From Neoceratodus forsteri (Eukaryota; Chordata; Ceratodontiformes; Ceratodontidae), in NCBI GenBank assembly GCA_016271365.2, contig CM057459.1:824416501-824480500 (forward strand): a DNA stretch of 64,000 nucleotides, in the 5' to 3' direction. The notes under the pieces are model-generated. The model worked only from the letters and a program-made list of their open reading frames with translations, was not told where the DNA came from and ran no database searches. This document shows positions 43,850-54,976 of this stretch, one piece after another. Within the stretch, counting starts at the first letter, position 1. Every line of letters begins with the position of its first letter. Made by a program: the position numbers and the translations under genes.

Positions 43850-46830
43850 TCAATCAATCAATAAAAATCTTTATTTATCCAGGTGGGCACCATTGAGCAA
43901 GGCTCATTTGCAAGGTGGGCCTGGCATGAATACATCAAAGTACAGTAGAGAAGCAGGTATACAAAAAGCAATAATATACAAGGAAGAAAAAGTATATACA
44001 GTGTATACAGTACAGAACAAGGTTGAAATAAATAAAAAAAAATTATTTTACAATTGAAGAAGTCAGCAGATGTACAATCAACCATAGGCATACAGGGGTT
44101 ATAAGCAGAGATCTTTTGAGTGAGGCAGCTGGCAACTACACATATAGGGGAAAGAGGCCATGAATGGGGTGGCAGGTTAGAGAGGTGAAGAAGAGGAGGG
44201 ATGTATTGCCAATGACTGGGGGAAAAATTGAGCTAAAACCACAGAAAGTGACGATGGCTGTCGTGTACTTGCTTATTATGATAATGATGGAGAGGGGGTA
44301 GATAATTGAGACACTACTATGGATGGGGTTGGACTTTAGCCAGGCTGGAGTGGAGAGGGAAGGGTGGGTGCAGTAGGTAAAGTTAATAGGGAAGAGTGAG
44401 AGCCAGGGGTAGAAACATGGTGAGCATCAGGATGGAAAGGAGCAGTTCTGGAATTAGTGGGCTAGCACTGAGGAAAACATTTGCAAGGTGCTTTCATGTA
44501 GTGACTGTAGAGTGCCTTGAAGATATTCAGGCTAACAGGGCAGCTCAGCTTCAAGTTCCTTTGTAAACCATTCCACAATATGGGTAAAGAGAAGCTTAGA
44601 GCAGCTTTGCCGAAACTAGTTTTGACCCGTGGAACTTGGAGAGCAATTAGGGAATAGCTCCTTAGAGCGTAGGTGCCTAACACACTCCAGGGAATACAAT
44701 CTGAGACATATGAGGGGAGCTTGTTGGTCACCACTCTGAAGGCCCATAGGGCCACATTTCTATTCCTTCTATAGTGAAGAGAAGTTCAGGCTAACAATGA
44801 GTACAGGGAGCAGTGGTGTGTGGATAGTGGAAGGTCAGTAATGAACCTGATAGCTCTGTCATAGAGGGTGTCCAACTTAGCCAGTGCAGAGGCAGTGCAG
44901 TGGCTGTAGAGCAGGTCCACATAATCTGTTAAAGATAGGAAGGTAACTTGGACCAGTTGAATCTTGGCCTCCTTTGTGAGCAGGTGGTTAATTCTGTAGA
45001 ATAGTCCTAATCTTTGCCTTAGTTTCTTCTGTAGTTCTTGGAGATGGTCAGCGAAGGAAAGTTTATGATCGAGCCAAACTCCTAGATATTTGAATTTAGC
45101 TACATACTCAAGTGTTTCTCTAAGAACAGTGGTAATTTGGGGGATAGCTCCCCCCAAGCAGGAATTGCTGCATGTAAGGAGGGGAAGAAGAGCATGGCTT
45201 TTGTCTTTTTCGCTGAGCTGGTATTGTAGAAGGTTAAATTCAGCTTGGAGGTCTTCACAGGCTGCTTCCAGCGTGGGGCAACTCAAGTACAGTACAGTGT
45301 CATCCGCAAATAAGTGGATGTTGGCTTTTTTGATGGGGTCATTGATGTTGTTAATGTAGACTGCAAAGAGGAGGAGACCAAGGATAGAGCCCTGGGGCAT
45401 GCCCCTCAGCATAGGTTTTAATGGAGAAAGATCACCTTCAGATTAACTTGCTGTTTATGTTTTCCGAGGTAGTCTGCAAAACAGCACATAGATTTATGGT
45501 CCAGGCCTACGGTGCTTAGGGAGGAAAGAAGCAGGCTGTGATTGACTGTGTTGAATGCCTTACTAAGATCCAAGAAAACAGCACAGACAGACCAATGATT
45601 GGCTCCTAAACATCTTGTCAAGGTCTAGGAGCCAATCATTGGTCACCTTAGCTAGGGCTGTTATGGTGCTGTGCTTTGCTCTGAATCCAGACTAAACTGG
45701 GTTTAATAGGCTTCTGTATTCTAAGTATACACCTAGCGGGCCACACACTATTTGTTCTAGTAATTTAGACAGGATGGGGAGGAGGGAGATCGGTCTGTAA
45801 TTATTTAGATCACAGGGGTCACCTGCTTTTAATAGAGGGATGACGTGGGCTATTTTCCATTGAGGGGGGAGGCTACCCTGGGAGAGTAACATGCTGAATA
45901 GGTGGGTGATTGGCACCACAAGCACATGGTAGGTACATTTCAGATAGTATGGCTCTATGAAGTGGTGTCCAGTTGCAGCAGTAGGTCTTCCACCTCTTTT
46001 AGACAGACAGGCTGGAGGGAGAAGGCCTCATCAGTAGAGGGGGACTCAAGGGTTGGTGGGCCCTGAGCTGTGCAGAGGTCATTGGAAGGAGAAGTATCAA
46101 ATGCTAGCCCTGCCATTGCAAAATGGTTATTGAGGGCTCCCGATATCTCCAATCAGTTAGCAATGAAGCTGCCACCGGACTTAATTTTTGCTTGAATGGA
46201 AATACCAGGTGCATTTCAGACATGTCTTTTAATGTTTTCCAGAGCTTTTTAGGATTTCTTGAGGCAGAGGCTAGCTCCGAACGATAGTAGGTGGCCTTGG
46301 CTGCTCTGACCAACTTGGTGCACTTGTTATGTGCTCTCTTAAAAAGACACCAATCCAAGTTGTTCTTGCTTCTTTGGGCTTTTTTTCATAAACTATCCCT
46401 TTCTAACAGGGAAGCTTTGAACTCAGGTGAGAACCAACGGCAGGTGCTGCTCCTGACCCGCACCTTAACCAAGGGTGCATGCTTATTTAAAGCCTCACTT
46501 AAAATATCTTAAAAAATAGTATATGCCCTGTTAACCATTTTGGCTAGGAAGAATTCCTGCCATTGCAGTGAATGTTTCAAGTCATGGACGTAAGCAAACA
46601 AATCAAAGTTGTGTTTGCACCTCTTGGTAGAGAACTTTGCCACAAACTGTGGGTTGTGTACAGATCTAATGGTGGTGATTACACAATGATCGCTAATGCC
46701 TGAGAAAAATTTTCCTACATGAGAGAACAGGTGTGGCTTGCTAATCAAAATTACATCTAAGAGGGAGCTGTTGTTTAGGTTCTTTTTATTTGGGCAACTG
46801 TAGGAGTAGCATATAGAACAGAAATTACTT
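43850..46830 (-). mobile_element. L2/Rex1-like LINE (copy D), inserted in gypsy integrase
   Basis: Read on the minus strand it starts inside the endonuclease (about 46830), has the RT (45925-44786) and C-terminal domain (to 44462), and ends with a GATAAATAAAGATTTTTATT-like 3' end and an (ATTG)n tail at about 43862-43846. It is 5'-truncated, as usual for LINEs. Integrase sequence lies on both sides. Confidence 0.75.
44462..45925 (-). pseudogene. L2/Rex1-like reverse transcriptase and C-terminus (copy D)
   Basis: Blocks in order: LPPQWKIAHVIPLLKAGDP and LNNYRPISLLPILSKLLEQI (frame 45925-45692), AVFLDLSKAFNTVNHSLLL (45621-45418), then the frame 45412-44786 with [26 protein letters not shown] (catalytic box intact) and [18 protein letters not shown], and [19 protein letters not shown]. 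The last open piece, 44755-44462, holds SFSLPILWNGLQRNLKLS. The 208-residue frame is the longest uninterrupted RT segment of this class in the window. Confidence 0.8.
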
Positions 46831-46838
46831 TTAGCCAC
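46104..46838 (-). pseudogene. L2/Rex1-like endonuclease end and linker (copy D)
   Basis: The frame 46838-46509 holds NSSLLDVILISKPHLFSHVG and FFSGISDHCVITTIRSVH, the last endonuclease block with Asp and His kept. The frame 46358-46104 continues with WCLFKRAHNKCTKLVRAAKA and LASASRNPKKLWKTLKDM, the linker before the RT. Confidence 0.7.
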
Positions 46839-47940
46839 TTGCTATAGGTATCCACCACCAGTAAGAATAGTTTGTCCATAAATGTGCCTGGATAGTCAAT
46901 AAGTAGCCTTCACCATGGCCTGTCCTGCTATTCAAAGCTATGTAATGGAGCCCTAAGGGGTAAATCCCTTATGTGCTGACATGCGTTGCATTGCTTCACC
47001 TTTGTTTCATTATCCATGTCCAACTTAGGCTACCATACATACATTTGGTAAACTACTTTTCTGTGAATTATTCCTTGATGACCTTCTTGTAACTTATTGA
47101 GAACCTTTTCTTGTAATGCCAAAAGAACTACCACTCTGTTTCCCCACAAGAGTCACCCATCTTCCATGCCAATTTCCAGTTTAATAGTGAAATAGGGTCG
47201 CAATGCACCATTTTCTAATTGTCCTTGCCAGCCCGTTATAACACACATTGTTACCTGTAGTAAGGTACTGTCCTTTTTGGTATGAACCCTGATATCTTTG
47301 GTGATAAAAGGAAGTCCATTCCAAATAAAATTCTGTAACTTGATCATCCTTGCTTTTGGTACCTTTTGTATCTCAGGCAAAGGCAGATAGCTCAGAGCAT
47401 CTACGTTTTCATGAGCTCTGCCTTGCCTATATTGAAGTGTGTTGGCTGCTAATCTTTGAGACCACCTTTGCATCCTTGCTGATGCCATACCTGGAGTACC
47501 TTTCTCTGGGTGGAATATACTGACTAAAGGTGTATGATCTGTTAGAGTAATGAATGGCCTCCAATACACATATTGTGGAAATCTATGCAAACCAAACATA
47601 TTGCTCAAGCTTTATTTAACAATTTGAGAATAATTCTTCTCTGCAACGCAACTTAAGTTCTATGATGCATATATAATGGGCTGATCTGTACCATCCCAGT
47701 TTGTTTGAGAAAGAACTGCTGCTTTACTATATGGTGATGTAGCACAATCTCATAAAAAGGCTCTTTCTGGATCATAATGGACCTAACCCTTGATGTCTAA
47801 AGGAGCCTCCTTGACCCGTTAAATGCTTGCTGTTGGTACTTTCTACAGTTGTGCTTTGTGTCCCTTGTTAACAGCAGGTGAAGGGCACTAGCACTGTTGA
47901 CAGGCTAGGCATAAACCTGGTTACAGTAATACATAAGCAA
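46831..47940 (-). pseudogene. Ty3/gypsy RT end, RNase H and integrase N-terminal part
   Basis: From 47940 leftwards, broken frames give RT-connection pieces (about 47930-47620). The frame 47608-47153 follows with FITLTDHTPLVSIFHPEKGT, ARMQRWSQRLAANTLQYRQG and ENVDALSYLPLP, the RNase H end of Ty3/gypsy polymerases. Further left come EGHQGIIHRK, KQCNACQ (the zinc-binding region) and KLFLLVVDTYSKW, the first catalytic block of integrase with its Asp, where the L2/Rex1-like LINE cuts in. Stops are frequent. The catalytic RT core is not present here: sequence right of 47946 belongs to an L1/Tx1 LINE. Confidence 0.8.
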
Positions 47941-47945
47941 ATTTG

Positions 47946-50214
47946 CTTCTTTTTTTCATAAGAATGTCTTTATTAATATTCAAAGAGTATACAAAAAAAA
48001 AGAACTCTAACTGCAGTCGTACAAACTCACATAAGCAAAAAACAACATCTTCATCCAACAAGTAAACCTATACTATTATGGCAGTAAAATAGTAATAATG
48101 GTAGACTCTAAGAAAGATAACAATAATAAATTAAAACCAACAGCAAAAAAAAAAAAAAAATAAGGAAAAGATCTTTTACAACTATAAAAAAATTGACTAT
48201 ATACAGGGGGTCAGAGTAAATCCAAAGAGGAATATACAAAATAATATATCAATGTTCTATAATGTCATAGAGAAAAAACAAGTGAGAAACCCAGTGGCAG
48301 AACCGGGGGAAAAACGGAAAGAAGCTTCTCCAACCCCCCCCCCCAAAAAAAACTGAATAACACCCTTTAAGGTATGAATATCAGATCAACATTAACTTTA
48401 TACAGTACCCACCACCTCCAAATCTCACTGAAAGCAGCTAAATGATTTAAATAAGCATAGCTACCCCACTATTGCCTATAAATGGTTTCAACGCATGCTT
48501 CCCATTGAGCAACCTGCGGGGGGGGGGTGAGGCTGACTCCTTAGTGTTTTGGCACATATCATAAAAATTCATAAAACTTTAAGCTGCCTACTCTGTACTA
48601 GGAGATCAACTATGTGTATATGTAGCAAAAGCAATACTGGGGTTAATGTAAAAGTAAAATTAAAAATATCAGCTATAACCCGGGAAATCCCTGACCAAAA
48701 TAGGTCCAAGTGAGGACCTGACCAAAAAACATGGACTTGTTCTGCAGCAGATTCACCACACTGCCTCCAGCAGAAACCAGATGTAGGACCCAGATAAGGA
48801 AGGGAGTTAACCAGGGTTTTGAAAAAGCCCATCCTGCACCTCCACACAAACTCCTTAAGATACAGCACCATTGATAGCTTATACATAGGCAAGGCATATC
48901 TCTCCCATTGAGCAAAATTGCACTCCATCTGAAGATCTGCCAACCACTGCTGAAAAACCAAAGCAGTAGTTTCAGCAGAAGAAGAAGAACAAAAGGTCGA
49001 ATAAAAAGTGCCAGTCAAATGCTCCTGCAACTCCCTAATTTGACAAGATGCAATCAGGGATAACAACGGCGATCGAGAGCCAGAAACAAACAGGGGCCAG
49101 TGCAAGGAAGACCAAAGGCAAGCCTATAATTGCAAATAATGATAATGATCGACTGAAGATAAATTGTAAGCAGCCCGGAGGTCCACAAAAGAACAAAGTC
49201 CTTTGGAACTAAACATCTGGTGGACATAATGCAGTCCTAGCCTAGCCCAGTGTCGAAGAAAGGAGTCAGAAAAATTCAAAGGGATATGACAGTTCCAGGC
49301 CAAGGCAGTAATAAAACAGGCATCACTGTTCATAATTCAGTTACAAATTCTATTCTAAATGGTAGTATTTTTCTGGGTTAAATGGAACAAATTAGTAAAA
49401 TGAAGAAATTGTGGAAGTTGGGAGTAGAGTATACAACTAATGTCATAAAGATAATTTAAAGCAAAATAAATGTCTGTCAAGTATGCCTAAAAAGAAAAAG
49501 ATGTGCATAAATATAATATACGAAGCTGACTTCAATGGTGTATTGCTGAAAATCAGGAAAAGTTAGTCCCTGCAATCCACCAAAAGAGATAACAAGGCCA
49601 CCCTGAGGTGGTATGCTGCCACTACCATGACACCCGGATAGCGAACCCCCCCACAGCGAAACCCCCAACACTCTTAAATCGGCAGTAACGGGGGTTTTGC
49701 TTCAAGACACCGAATGGCAATGGGGGATAAATATCTAACTCGACTGTCTGTCCAACATGGAGTTAGATATATAAGGTGCAGGTGGCACAGCCCCCCCCCA
49801 CATTGACCGCTGGGATGTTGCTGGTCTGTTCGGGGTCGCATCACGGTTGGGGTTGTCGATGGGTTCCTGTCACTGTAGCAGATGTCGTGCCAGTGTCATG
49901 GATCCCCCAGAGGTGGGTTTCTTCCTTTGCCAGATAAAATTCAAAAACATCCACTGTCGTCCTTTAAATAATACAAGGAGGGAGAAGGGGGAGAGTTTGC
50001 AAAAAGAAAAACAACATGCAAGGCAAAACATTAGACTGGATAACCTCAACCCGCTGAAAAAAAGATAAGGAGAGAGTAGATCAATGAGTAAAATCTTGGG
50101 CAAGTGTTTCCTTCAAAGGCTGATAATTAAGTAAGACAACAAGATGCAAATTCTGAGGAATCCTAACCCCCAGATACCGCAAACAATTCATAGTCCAATG
50201 GATAGGATAATGTT
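47946..50214 (-). mobile_element. L1/Tx1-like LINE (copy D), 3' part
   Basis: On the minus strand it begins with LRYLGVRIPQNLHLVVLLNY (about 50180-50120), the L1 YLG block after the RT. It continues with RQWMFLNFIWQRKKPTSGG (about 49960-49905), an insertion (49613-49907), GGLQGLTFPDFQQY and the frames 49333-49124 and 49105-48569. The latter contains FCWRQCGESAAEQVHVFWSG, a cysteine region with one residue too many between the Cys and with the last Cys lost. The 3' end is at about 47950 with AATAAA at 47974-47969. It stops at 50214, against the 3' end of CR1-like copy C. Confidence 0.7.
49613..49907. mobile_element. small insertion (SINE- or MITE-like) in L1/Tx1 copy D
   Basis: About 290 bp of foreign, non-coding, partly GC-rich sequence separates two halves of the L1 frame. 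CCCTGAGGTGG (about 49602) and CCCAGAGGTGG (about 49906) at its borders look like an 11-bp target duplication with one mismatch. Inside it, CCATGACAC (49625) and GTGTCATGG (49893) form a 9-bp inverted pair near the ends. The class is uncertain: the long duplication suits a SINE and the inverted pair suits a DNA element. Confidence 0.45.
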
Positions 50215-50399
50215 ACATAGATACATACATAGATACATAGACAGTGTCGGCAGATAAGGGCCTATGGCCCACCCAGTCTGCCCATTTGAGCTTATAAGTT
50301 CAGTTTGTTTTCCTAGAAGTCTGTTTCCCCTTACCCCTGACCTCTAGAATTCCTTTATGTCTATCCCATGCATTCTTAAATCCGTGATTGTTTCAGCCC

Positions 50400-52440
50400 C
50401 ACCACTTCCTCTGGCAGGGTGTTCCACTTTCCACCACCCGTTCTGTGAAGAAATTCTTTCTCATGTTTCCTCTGAATCGTCCTGCCTCCAACTTCATCCC
50501 ATGCCCTCTAGTCCTGGAACATCTTTTCACTTAAAATAGTGTTTTCCTGCACTCTGTTTCTCCCTGTAAGATACTTATATGTCTCTATCATATCCTCTCT
50601 CCTCCTCTCCTCCAGGAGTACATGTTCAGTTCCTTCAACCTGTCTTCATAGGACTTGTGATGCAATCCATGCAACATCTTTGTTGCCCTCCTCTGAACCT
50701 TCTCTACCCTGTCTATGTCCTTACGTAGGTATGGTCTCAGAACTGTACACTGTACTCCAGGTGGGGCCTCACTAGTGTCTTGTATAGCGGAATTATGACC
50801 TCCTTTTCCTGCTGGTGATGCCCCTGCCTGCTACATCCCAGCATCCTATTTGCTTTACCTGATGCCTTGTCACACTGTTTCCCCACTTTGAGGTCATCAG
50901 AGATGACAACCTCAAGATCCCTTTCCTGCTTGGTGCATGCTATATCCTCACCCCCAACTGATATATTGTGCCAGGGTTATTGTGCCCTCATATGCATTAT
51001 CTTGCACTTCTTTGCATTGAATTTCAACTGCCAAACCCTTGACCATTCTTCAAGTTTCTGCAGGTCCCTTCTCATTCTGTCTACACCCTCTGGTGTGTCT
51101 ACTCTGTTACAGAGCTTTGTGTCATCAGCTGAACAGTGAAATTCTGCCTTCTAGATCCTGTGCAATGTCACTGATGAAGATGTTGAATAGGACCGTCCCA
51201 GCACTGATCCCTGTGGTACCCCACTGGTCACTCTTCCCTCTGTGGAGTGACAGCCATTTACCACCACCCTCTGTGTCCTGCCACCCAGCCAGTTACCTAC
51301 CCACCACACTACTGTCCTGCCCACACCCATATTCCCCAGTTTGTGTAATAGTCTTCTATGTGGCACAGTGTCAAAGGCCTTGCTGAAGTCCAGATAGGCC
51401 ATGTCCACTGCCCTCCCTGATCCAACTCCCTAGTCACCCAGTCAAAATTCAATGAGATTGGTCTGACATGACCTCCCCTGGTGAAACCATGCTGCCTTGG
51501 GTCCTGTAGTCCATTGACAACCAGATGTTCCACCAATCTCCTTCAGAAGTGCTTCCATGATCTTTCCCACTACCGAGGTGAGGCTGACTGGTCTGTAGTT
51601 CCCTGCTTCCTCTTTGTTGTCGCTTTTGTATAAGGGGACTACATCTGCTGTCCTCAGTCTTTGGGTACCTCCTGTTTCCAGTGATTGGCTAAACAGGATA
51701 GCCAGAGGTTCAGCCACCACCTCTCTTAGTTCTTTAAGGACCCTGGGCACCCCATCTGGCCCCATTGCTTTGTCAACTCTTATTACTTCCAGTTCCTTCA
51801 GGACCCTTTCTCATGTAAAGGGACTTGTGTCCATTTCTGCACCATTCTCACCCCTTGTACTCTCTTCAGACCCATTACCCCTCTTCCTCAGTAAAGACTG
51901 AGCAGAAATACCTGTTCAATATGTCAGCTTTACTGTTGTCATCCTCCACGGACTCCCATCCTCCCTCTTCAGTCTCACTATCCCTCCCTTTGTCTTTCTT
52001 TTTCACTTATGTACCTGTAAAGGTTTTGTCCCCTTTAACCACTGATTTTGCAATGTGTTCTTCTGTCTGAGCTTTGGCTTCCTTACTGACTTCCCTGCCT
52101 CCTTTGTTTCTCCTGGTACTTCTCCCTATCCCCTTCTGCCTGTGTCTTTTGTATTGCCTAAATGCTATCTTTTGGCTTTCACTTTCTTTGCTACCTCTTT
52201 GGAAACCATAATGGTCTCCTCTTCCTTTCCTCTTGCTAACCTGCTTAATGCATAATTCTGTTGTTCTTATAATCCCCATTTTAAATACTGCCCACTGTTC
52301 CTCAACCCCTGATTCCTGTCCCATTCCCCTTAATGCCTCTTTCAAGTATTTCCCCATTTTCCCAAAGTCTGCCCCCCTAAAATCCAGGATAAGTGTTTTT
52401 GTGTGGTTTGGTTCTGCTCTTTCTGTGATTTCAAACCACA
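50400..52440 (-). pseudogene. CR1-like ORF2 reverse transcriptase and C-terminus (copy C)
   Basis: Pieces in order: a linker (52441-52007), MGPDGVPRVLKELREVV and NYRPVSLTSVVGKIMEALLK (51765-51442), [37 protein letters not shown] and [12 protein letters not shown] (51408-51151), then FSADDTKLCNR (about 51140) with the two Asp kept. The thumb and the C-terminal WNTLP-type region follow in decayed form to about 50400. The RT core is among the best preserved of the CR1-like copies. Confidence 0.75.
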
Positions 52441-52444
52441 ATGA

Positions 52445-53081
52445 CTAGTGGTCACTGTTATCCAGGTGTTCCCCCACTGTTACCCCCATCACACTGTCCC
52501 TGTTTGTGAGCACAAGGTCCAGTATTGTCTTCTGCCGAGTTGGTTCCATGACCAGTTGCTTGAGGAAGGCACCCTGAAGGGAGTCCAGGATAAATCTGCT
52601 CCTAGTTGATGCTGTTGCTAGGATGCTCCAGTCCACGTCTGGAATATTGAAGTCTCCAACCAGTACTACTTCACCCTTGTCTGCCATCCTTTGGATGGCT
52701 AGCATCAACTCCTATCTGTTTCTTCCTCCTGGGCTGGTGGTCTATAGACCACACCTGTGCGGATGGCTGGCCCATTTCCTTTCTAGCTAACCCACAGTAT
52801 CTCTCCCAATTTTGTTCCTCCTGGATCTCTGTGGCCCTTATGTCATTTTTACATACAGTGCCTCCTCCTCCCTTCCTGCCTGCTCCTGTCTCTTCTGAAT
52901 ATGTTGTAGCCAGGTATGGCCATCTCCCAGTCATGGTTATCATTACACCAGGTTTCAGTGATGGCCACAATGTCCAGGTCTGACTGTACCATGACAGCCT
53001 CCAGATCTTCCATCTTGTTGCTAAGGCTCCTGGCATTTGCACACATGGCTTTCCATGATTTGACCTCCTAGTCTGCTTCAC
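52445..53081 (-). pseudogene. CR1-like ORF2 endonuclease (copy C)
   Basis: The frame 53046-52849 contains NARSLSNKMEDLEAVMVQSD, DIVAITETWCND, WEMAIPGYNIFRRDRS. The frame 52708-52445 contains KGEVVLVGDFNIPDVDW, ILDLVLTNRDSV and ends near the SDH block (DNSDH). All catalytic residues (Glu of ETW, Asp and Asn of GDFN, Asp and His of SDH) are still encoded, but the middle (about 52840-52710) is frameshifted. Confidence 0.75.
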
Positions 53082-53340
53082 TGTTCTACTCCAGCCCTTC
53101 CTTGGTTGTCATTTATCCTGGTTCTCCTTGCTGTCTGCCCTTCTGCTGAATTTTGCCCTTTCTGCTTATCCACCTTTGGACACTAATCTCCATCTTTTGC
53201 ACACCGCTTTGCAGAGATAGCCACCTCTGGTTCACTGGTTCCACTGCTTAGCTGTGGGGGTGAGCAAGTAGGTACCTTCCTTGCTGGCTCGCCACTCCCT
53301 TTGCTAGTTTAAATGCTTGTCAATGTAGCATTTAAACTTA

Positions 53341-53886
53341 TCATTGAGTACTTGATTCCCTCCAGGATGGATGCAGGCCGTCAGGCTTGAACAAACCTCC
53401 ATCCCTCCAGGTGGGTCCCCAGTCACCAATGAATCCAAACCCTTCCTCACAGCACCAGTTCTTCAACCATGAGTTAAAGTTCCTGGTGGATGCACTCCTA
53501 TGCTCTCCCTTGCCTCTCACAGGTAGTACTTCTGAGAAAGTGACAGAAGTAGCTACTTGCTTGAGACCCCTCCCCAGTTTCCTAAACTCTTCCTGAACTT
53601 CCTTTGGCTCCCCATTTGCCAAGTCATTAGTACCTAGGTGGATAATGACATCCAGCTCACCCTCCCGTCTTGCCTTCCCAGTGATCCCAAGTATCTTCCT
53701 TCCATCCCTCCATGCCGTGGCACCTGGTAGGCACCTCACCTCCCTGTCCTCTCCCTCCTGTGTTCCTAGCTGGATCCCTCTTACGATGGAGTCCCCCACC
53801 AGGATTCGCTTCCTCCTTCTCTGGGGTCCACTGCTTTCCCCACTGAGGTCACCTCCTTGGCTAACCTCCACATCCTTTCCTTCCAC
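53341..53886 (-). CDS. CR1-like ORF1 SGNH/GDSL esterase domain, uninterrupted
   Basis: An open frame of 181 residues shows all blocks of an SGNH hydrolase: RILVGDSIVRG (Ser33), RCLPGAT (Gly55), IIHLGTNDLA (Asn87) and KPDGLHPS (Asp169 and His172). Esterase-type ORF1 proteins are described for CR1 and L2 elements, where the enzyme has been proposed to act on lipids or to help membrane or RNA contacts. The rest of the domain (VATSVTFSEVLPVRGKGEH, FNSWLKNWC, GFGFIGDW) is very like copy B. The Met at 53886 is internal; the true ORF1 begins upstream with the cysteine motif in another frame, so at least one frameshift lies between. It is a remnant, but with an intact active site. Confidence 0.75.
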   Translation of the reverse strand: MEGKDVEVSQGGDLSGESSGPQRRRKRILVGDSIVRGIQLGTQEGEDREVRCLPGATAWRDGRKILGITGKARREGELDVIIHLGTNDLANGEPKEVQEEFRKLGRGLKQVATSVTFSEVLPVRGKGEHRSASTRNFNSWLKNWCCEEGFGFIGDWGPTWRDGGLFKPDGLHPSWRESSTQ

Positions 53887-53900
53887 TTCTCTGGGTACCT

Positions 53901-54251
53901 CTATTTGGTTGTCCTCATTTGCCAGTGTGGCATATGAGTTCTTGAGAGGAATAGGATCTGGGATGTGCCTCTGCCTGACTGCTCTAACCCTCCCTGGAGC
54001 CCACTGTCATCCAAGTGCTCCTCGTTCTCGGCATCCTTGAGGCAGCTGCATTGGACTGGGTGGTCCCTGGATAGGGTGATGGTACTCCTGACCCAGTTTA
54101 CTTCCGCTCTGAGTCTGGTTACCTCATCCCGCAGTCCAGAGAGATGCATGCAGATAGGGCAGCACCTCAGTGTCCAGAAGGTCTGCCTGAATATGGCTGC
54201 ACCACAGCCACTGCATTGCACCACTCCCCACATTATACTGCAATTCCACAA
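53901..54251 (-). pseudogene. CR1-like ORF1 N-terminus: cysteine motif and coiled coil (copy C)
   Basis: The frame opens with MWGVVQCSGCGAAIF, then LRCCPICMHLSGLRDEV. The pattern CxxC...CCxxC and the following heptad-like stretch match copy B residue for residue at the cysteines. A zinc-binding module (PHD- or RING-like) at the start of ORF1 is known in CR1 elements. The frame diverges from the esterase frame after about 54060. Confidence 0.65.
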
Positions 54252-54290
54252 CTTGTCTGCTACTGAAACTCTCTTAGTTCTCTTTTTATT

Positions 54291-54764
54291 AATTTACAGT
54301 ACTAAAAATCCTGTAACTGATCCTCAGATATTTTTTTTAAGGAAAAAGAAACCAATAAATAAATAAATGAGTAGAAACACTTGTCGTGCTGAGGGTGGGC
54401 TTCTTCCCCCTTAGGCCCCTCCTACTTCACACCTCTTACTATACCCTGTGTTTAGCTCCTGTCAATCAGATTTATCAGGGCATATAATTAAGAGTTGGGG
54501 GAAGGAGAGGGGGCGAAAATTTGCAGCAATTAAAGACAGCACAGAATTACACCACCACTATGTTTTAAATTTTCAACAGCCCAAAAACAATTATAAGTAA
54601 AGACAACAAAGAAAGAAAGTATAGTGTCACTACAAGCCCACAATCTAAGTTTAAAAGAAAAATACCAATTACCAGTTACTCTAAAGCACTGAATTGAATA
54701 TGTTTCCTTCCTTCTCCTTCTGGCTTCTTCTGTTCTCAAATAATACCTGGAGGAGAGTAATTAC
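54291..54764. other. unassigned interval
   Basis: It probably includes the 5' untranslated region of CR1-like copy C at its left. I looked for missing gypsy polymerase here and saw none. An (AATA)n-type run lies at 54353-54368. Confidence 0.3.
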
Positions 54765-54976
54765 AAGGCAAGGCCAGTTTTATTTATATGGCACCCACCT
54801 CCCAGAGGCTCTGTTCATCTTACAATGGAAGAACAGTGCACATAAATTCAATCATATACAAGAGAAAAAAGAAAAGAAATACCACATATAAATATAATTC
54901 TACACGTAAAACAAATAAAATGCTAAACCCTGAACAAAATATCAGCTGGTATACACTATATCCTCAGTCAGGCAGA

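Larger units (their letters stand above)
50215..54290 (-). mobile_element. CR1-like LINE (copy C), nearly full length
   Basis: Minus-strand order: ORF1 with cysteine motif (54251-53901) and SGNH esterase (53886-53341), endonuclease (about 53046-52445), RT (about 51765-51130), thumb and C-terminus (to about 50400), and a 3' tail with CTGTCTATGTATC-type octamers at 50215-50246. It is the same family as copies B (28780-32740) and D (59705-60886). ORF1 is better kept than in copy B. ORF2 has frameshifts. Confidence 0.8.

Noticed and set aside
43526..47608. Gypsy fragments read as a domesticated host gene
   Set aside because: The fragments have stops, frameshifts and lost catalytic residues, with a LINE in the middle of the integrase. 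There is no sign of a preserved coding unit.
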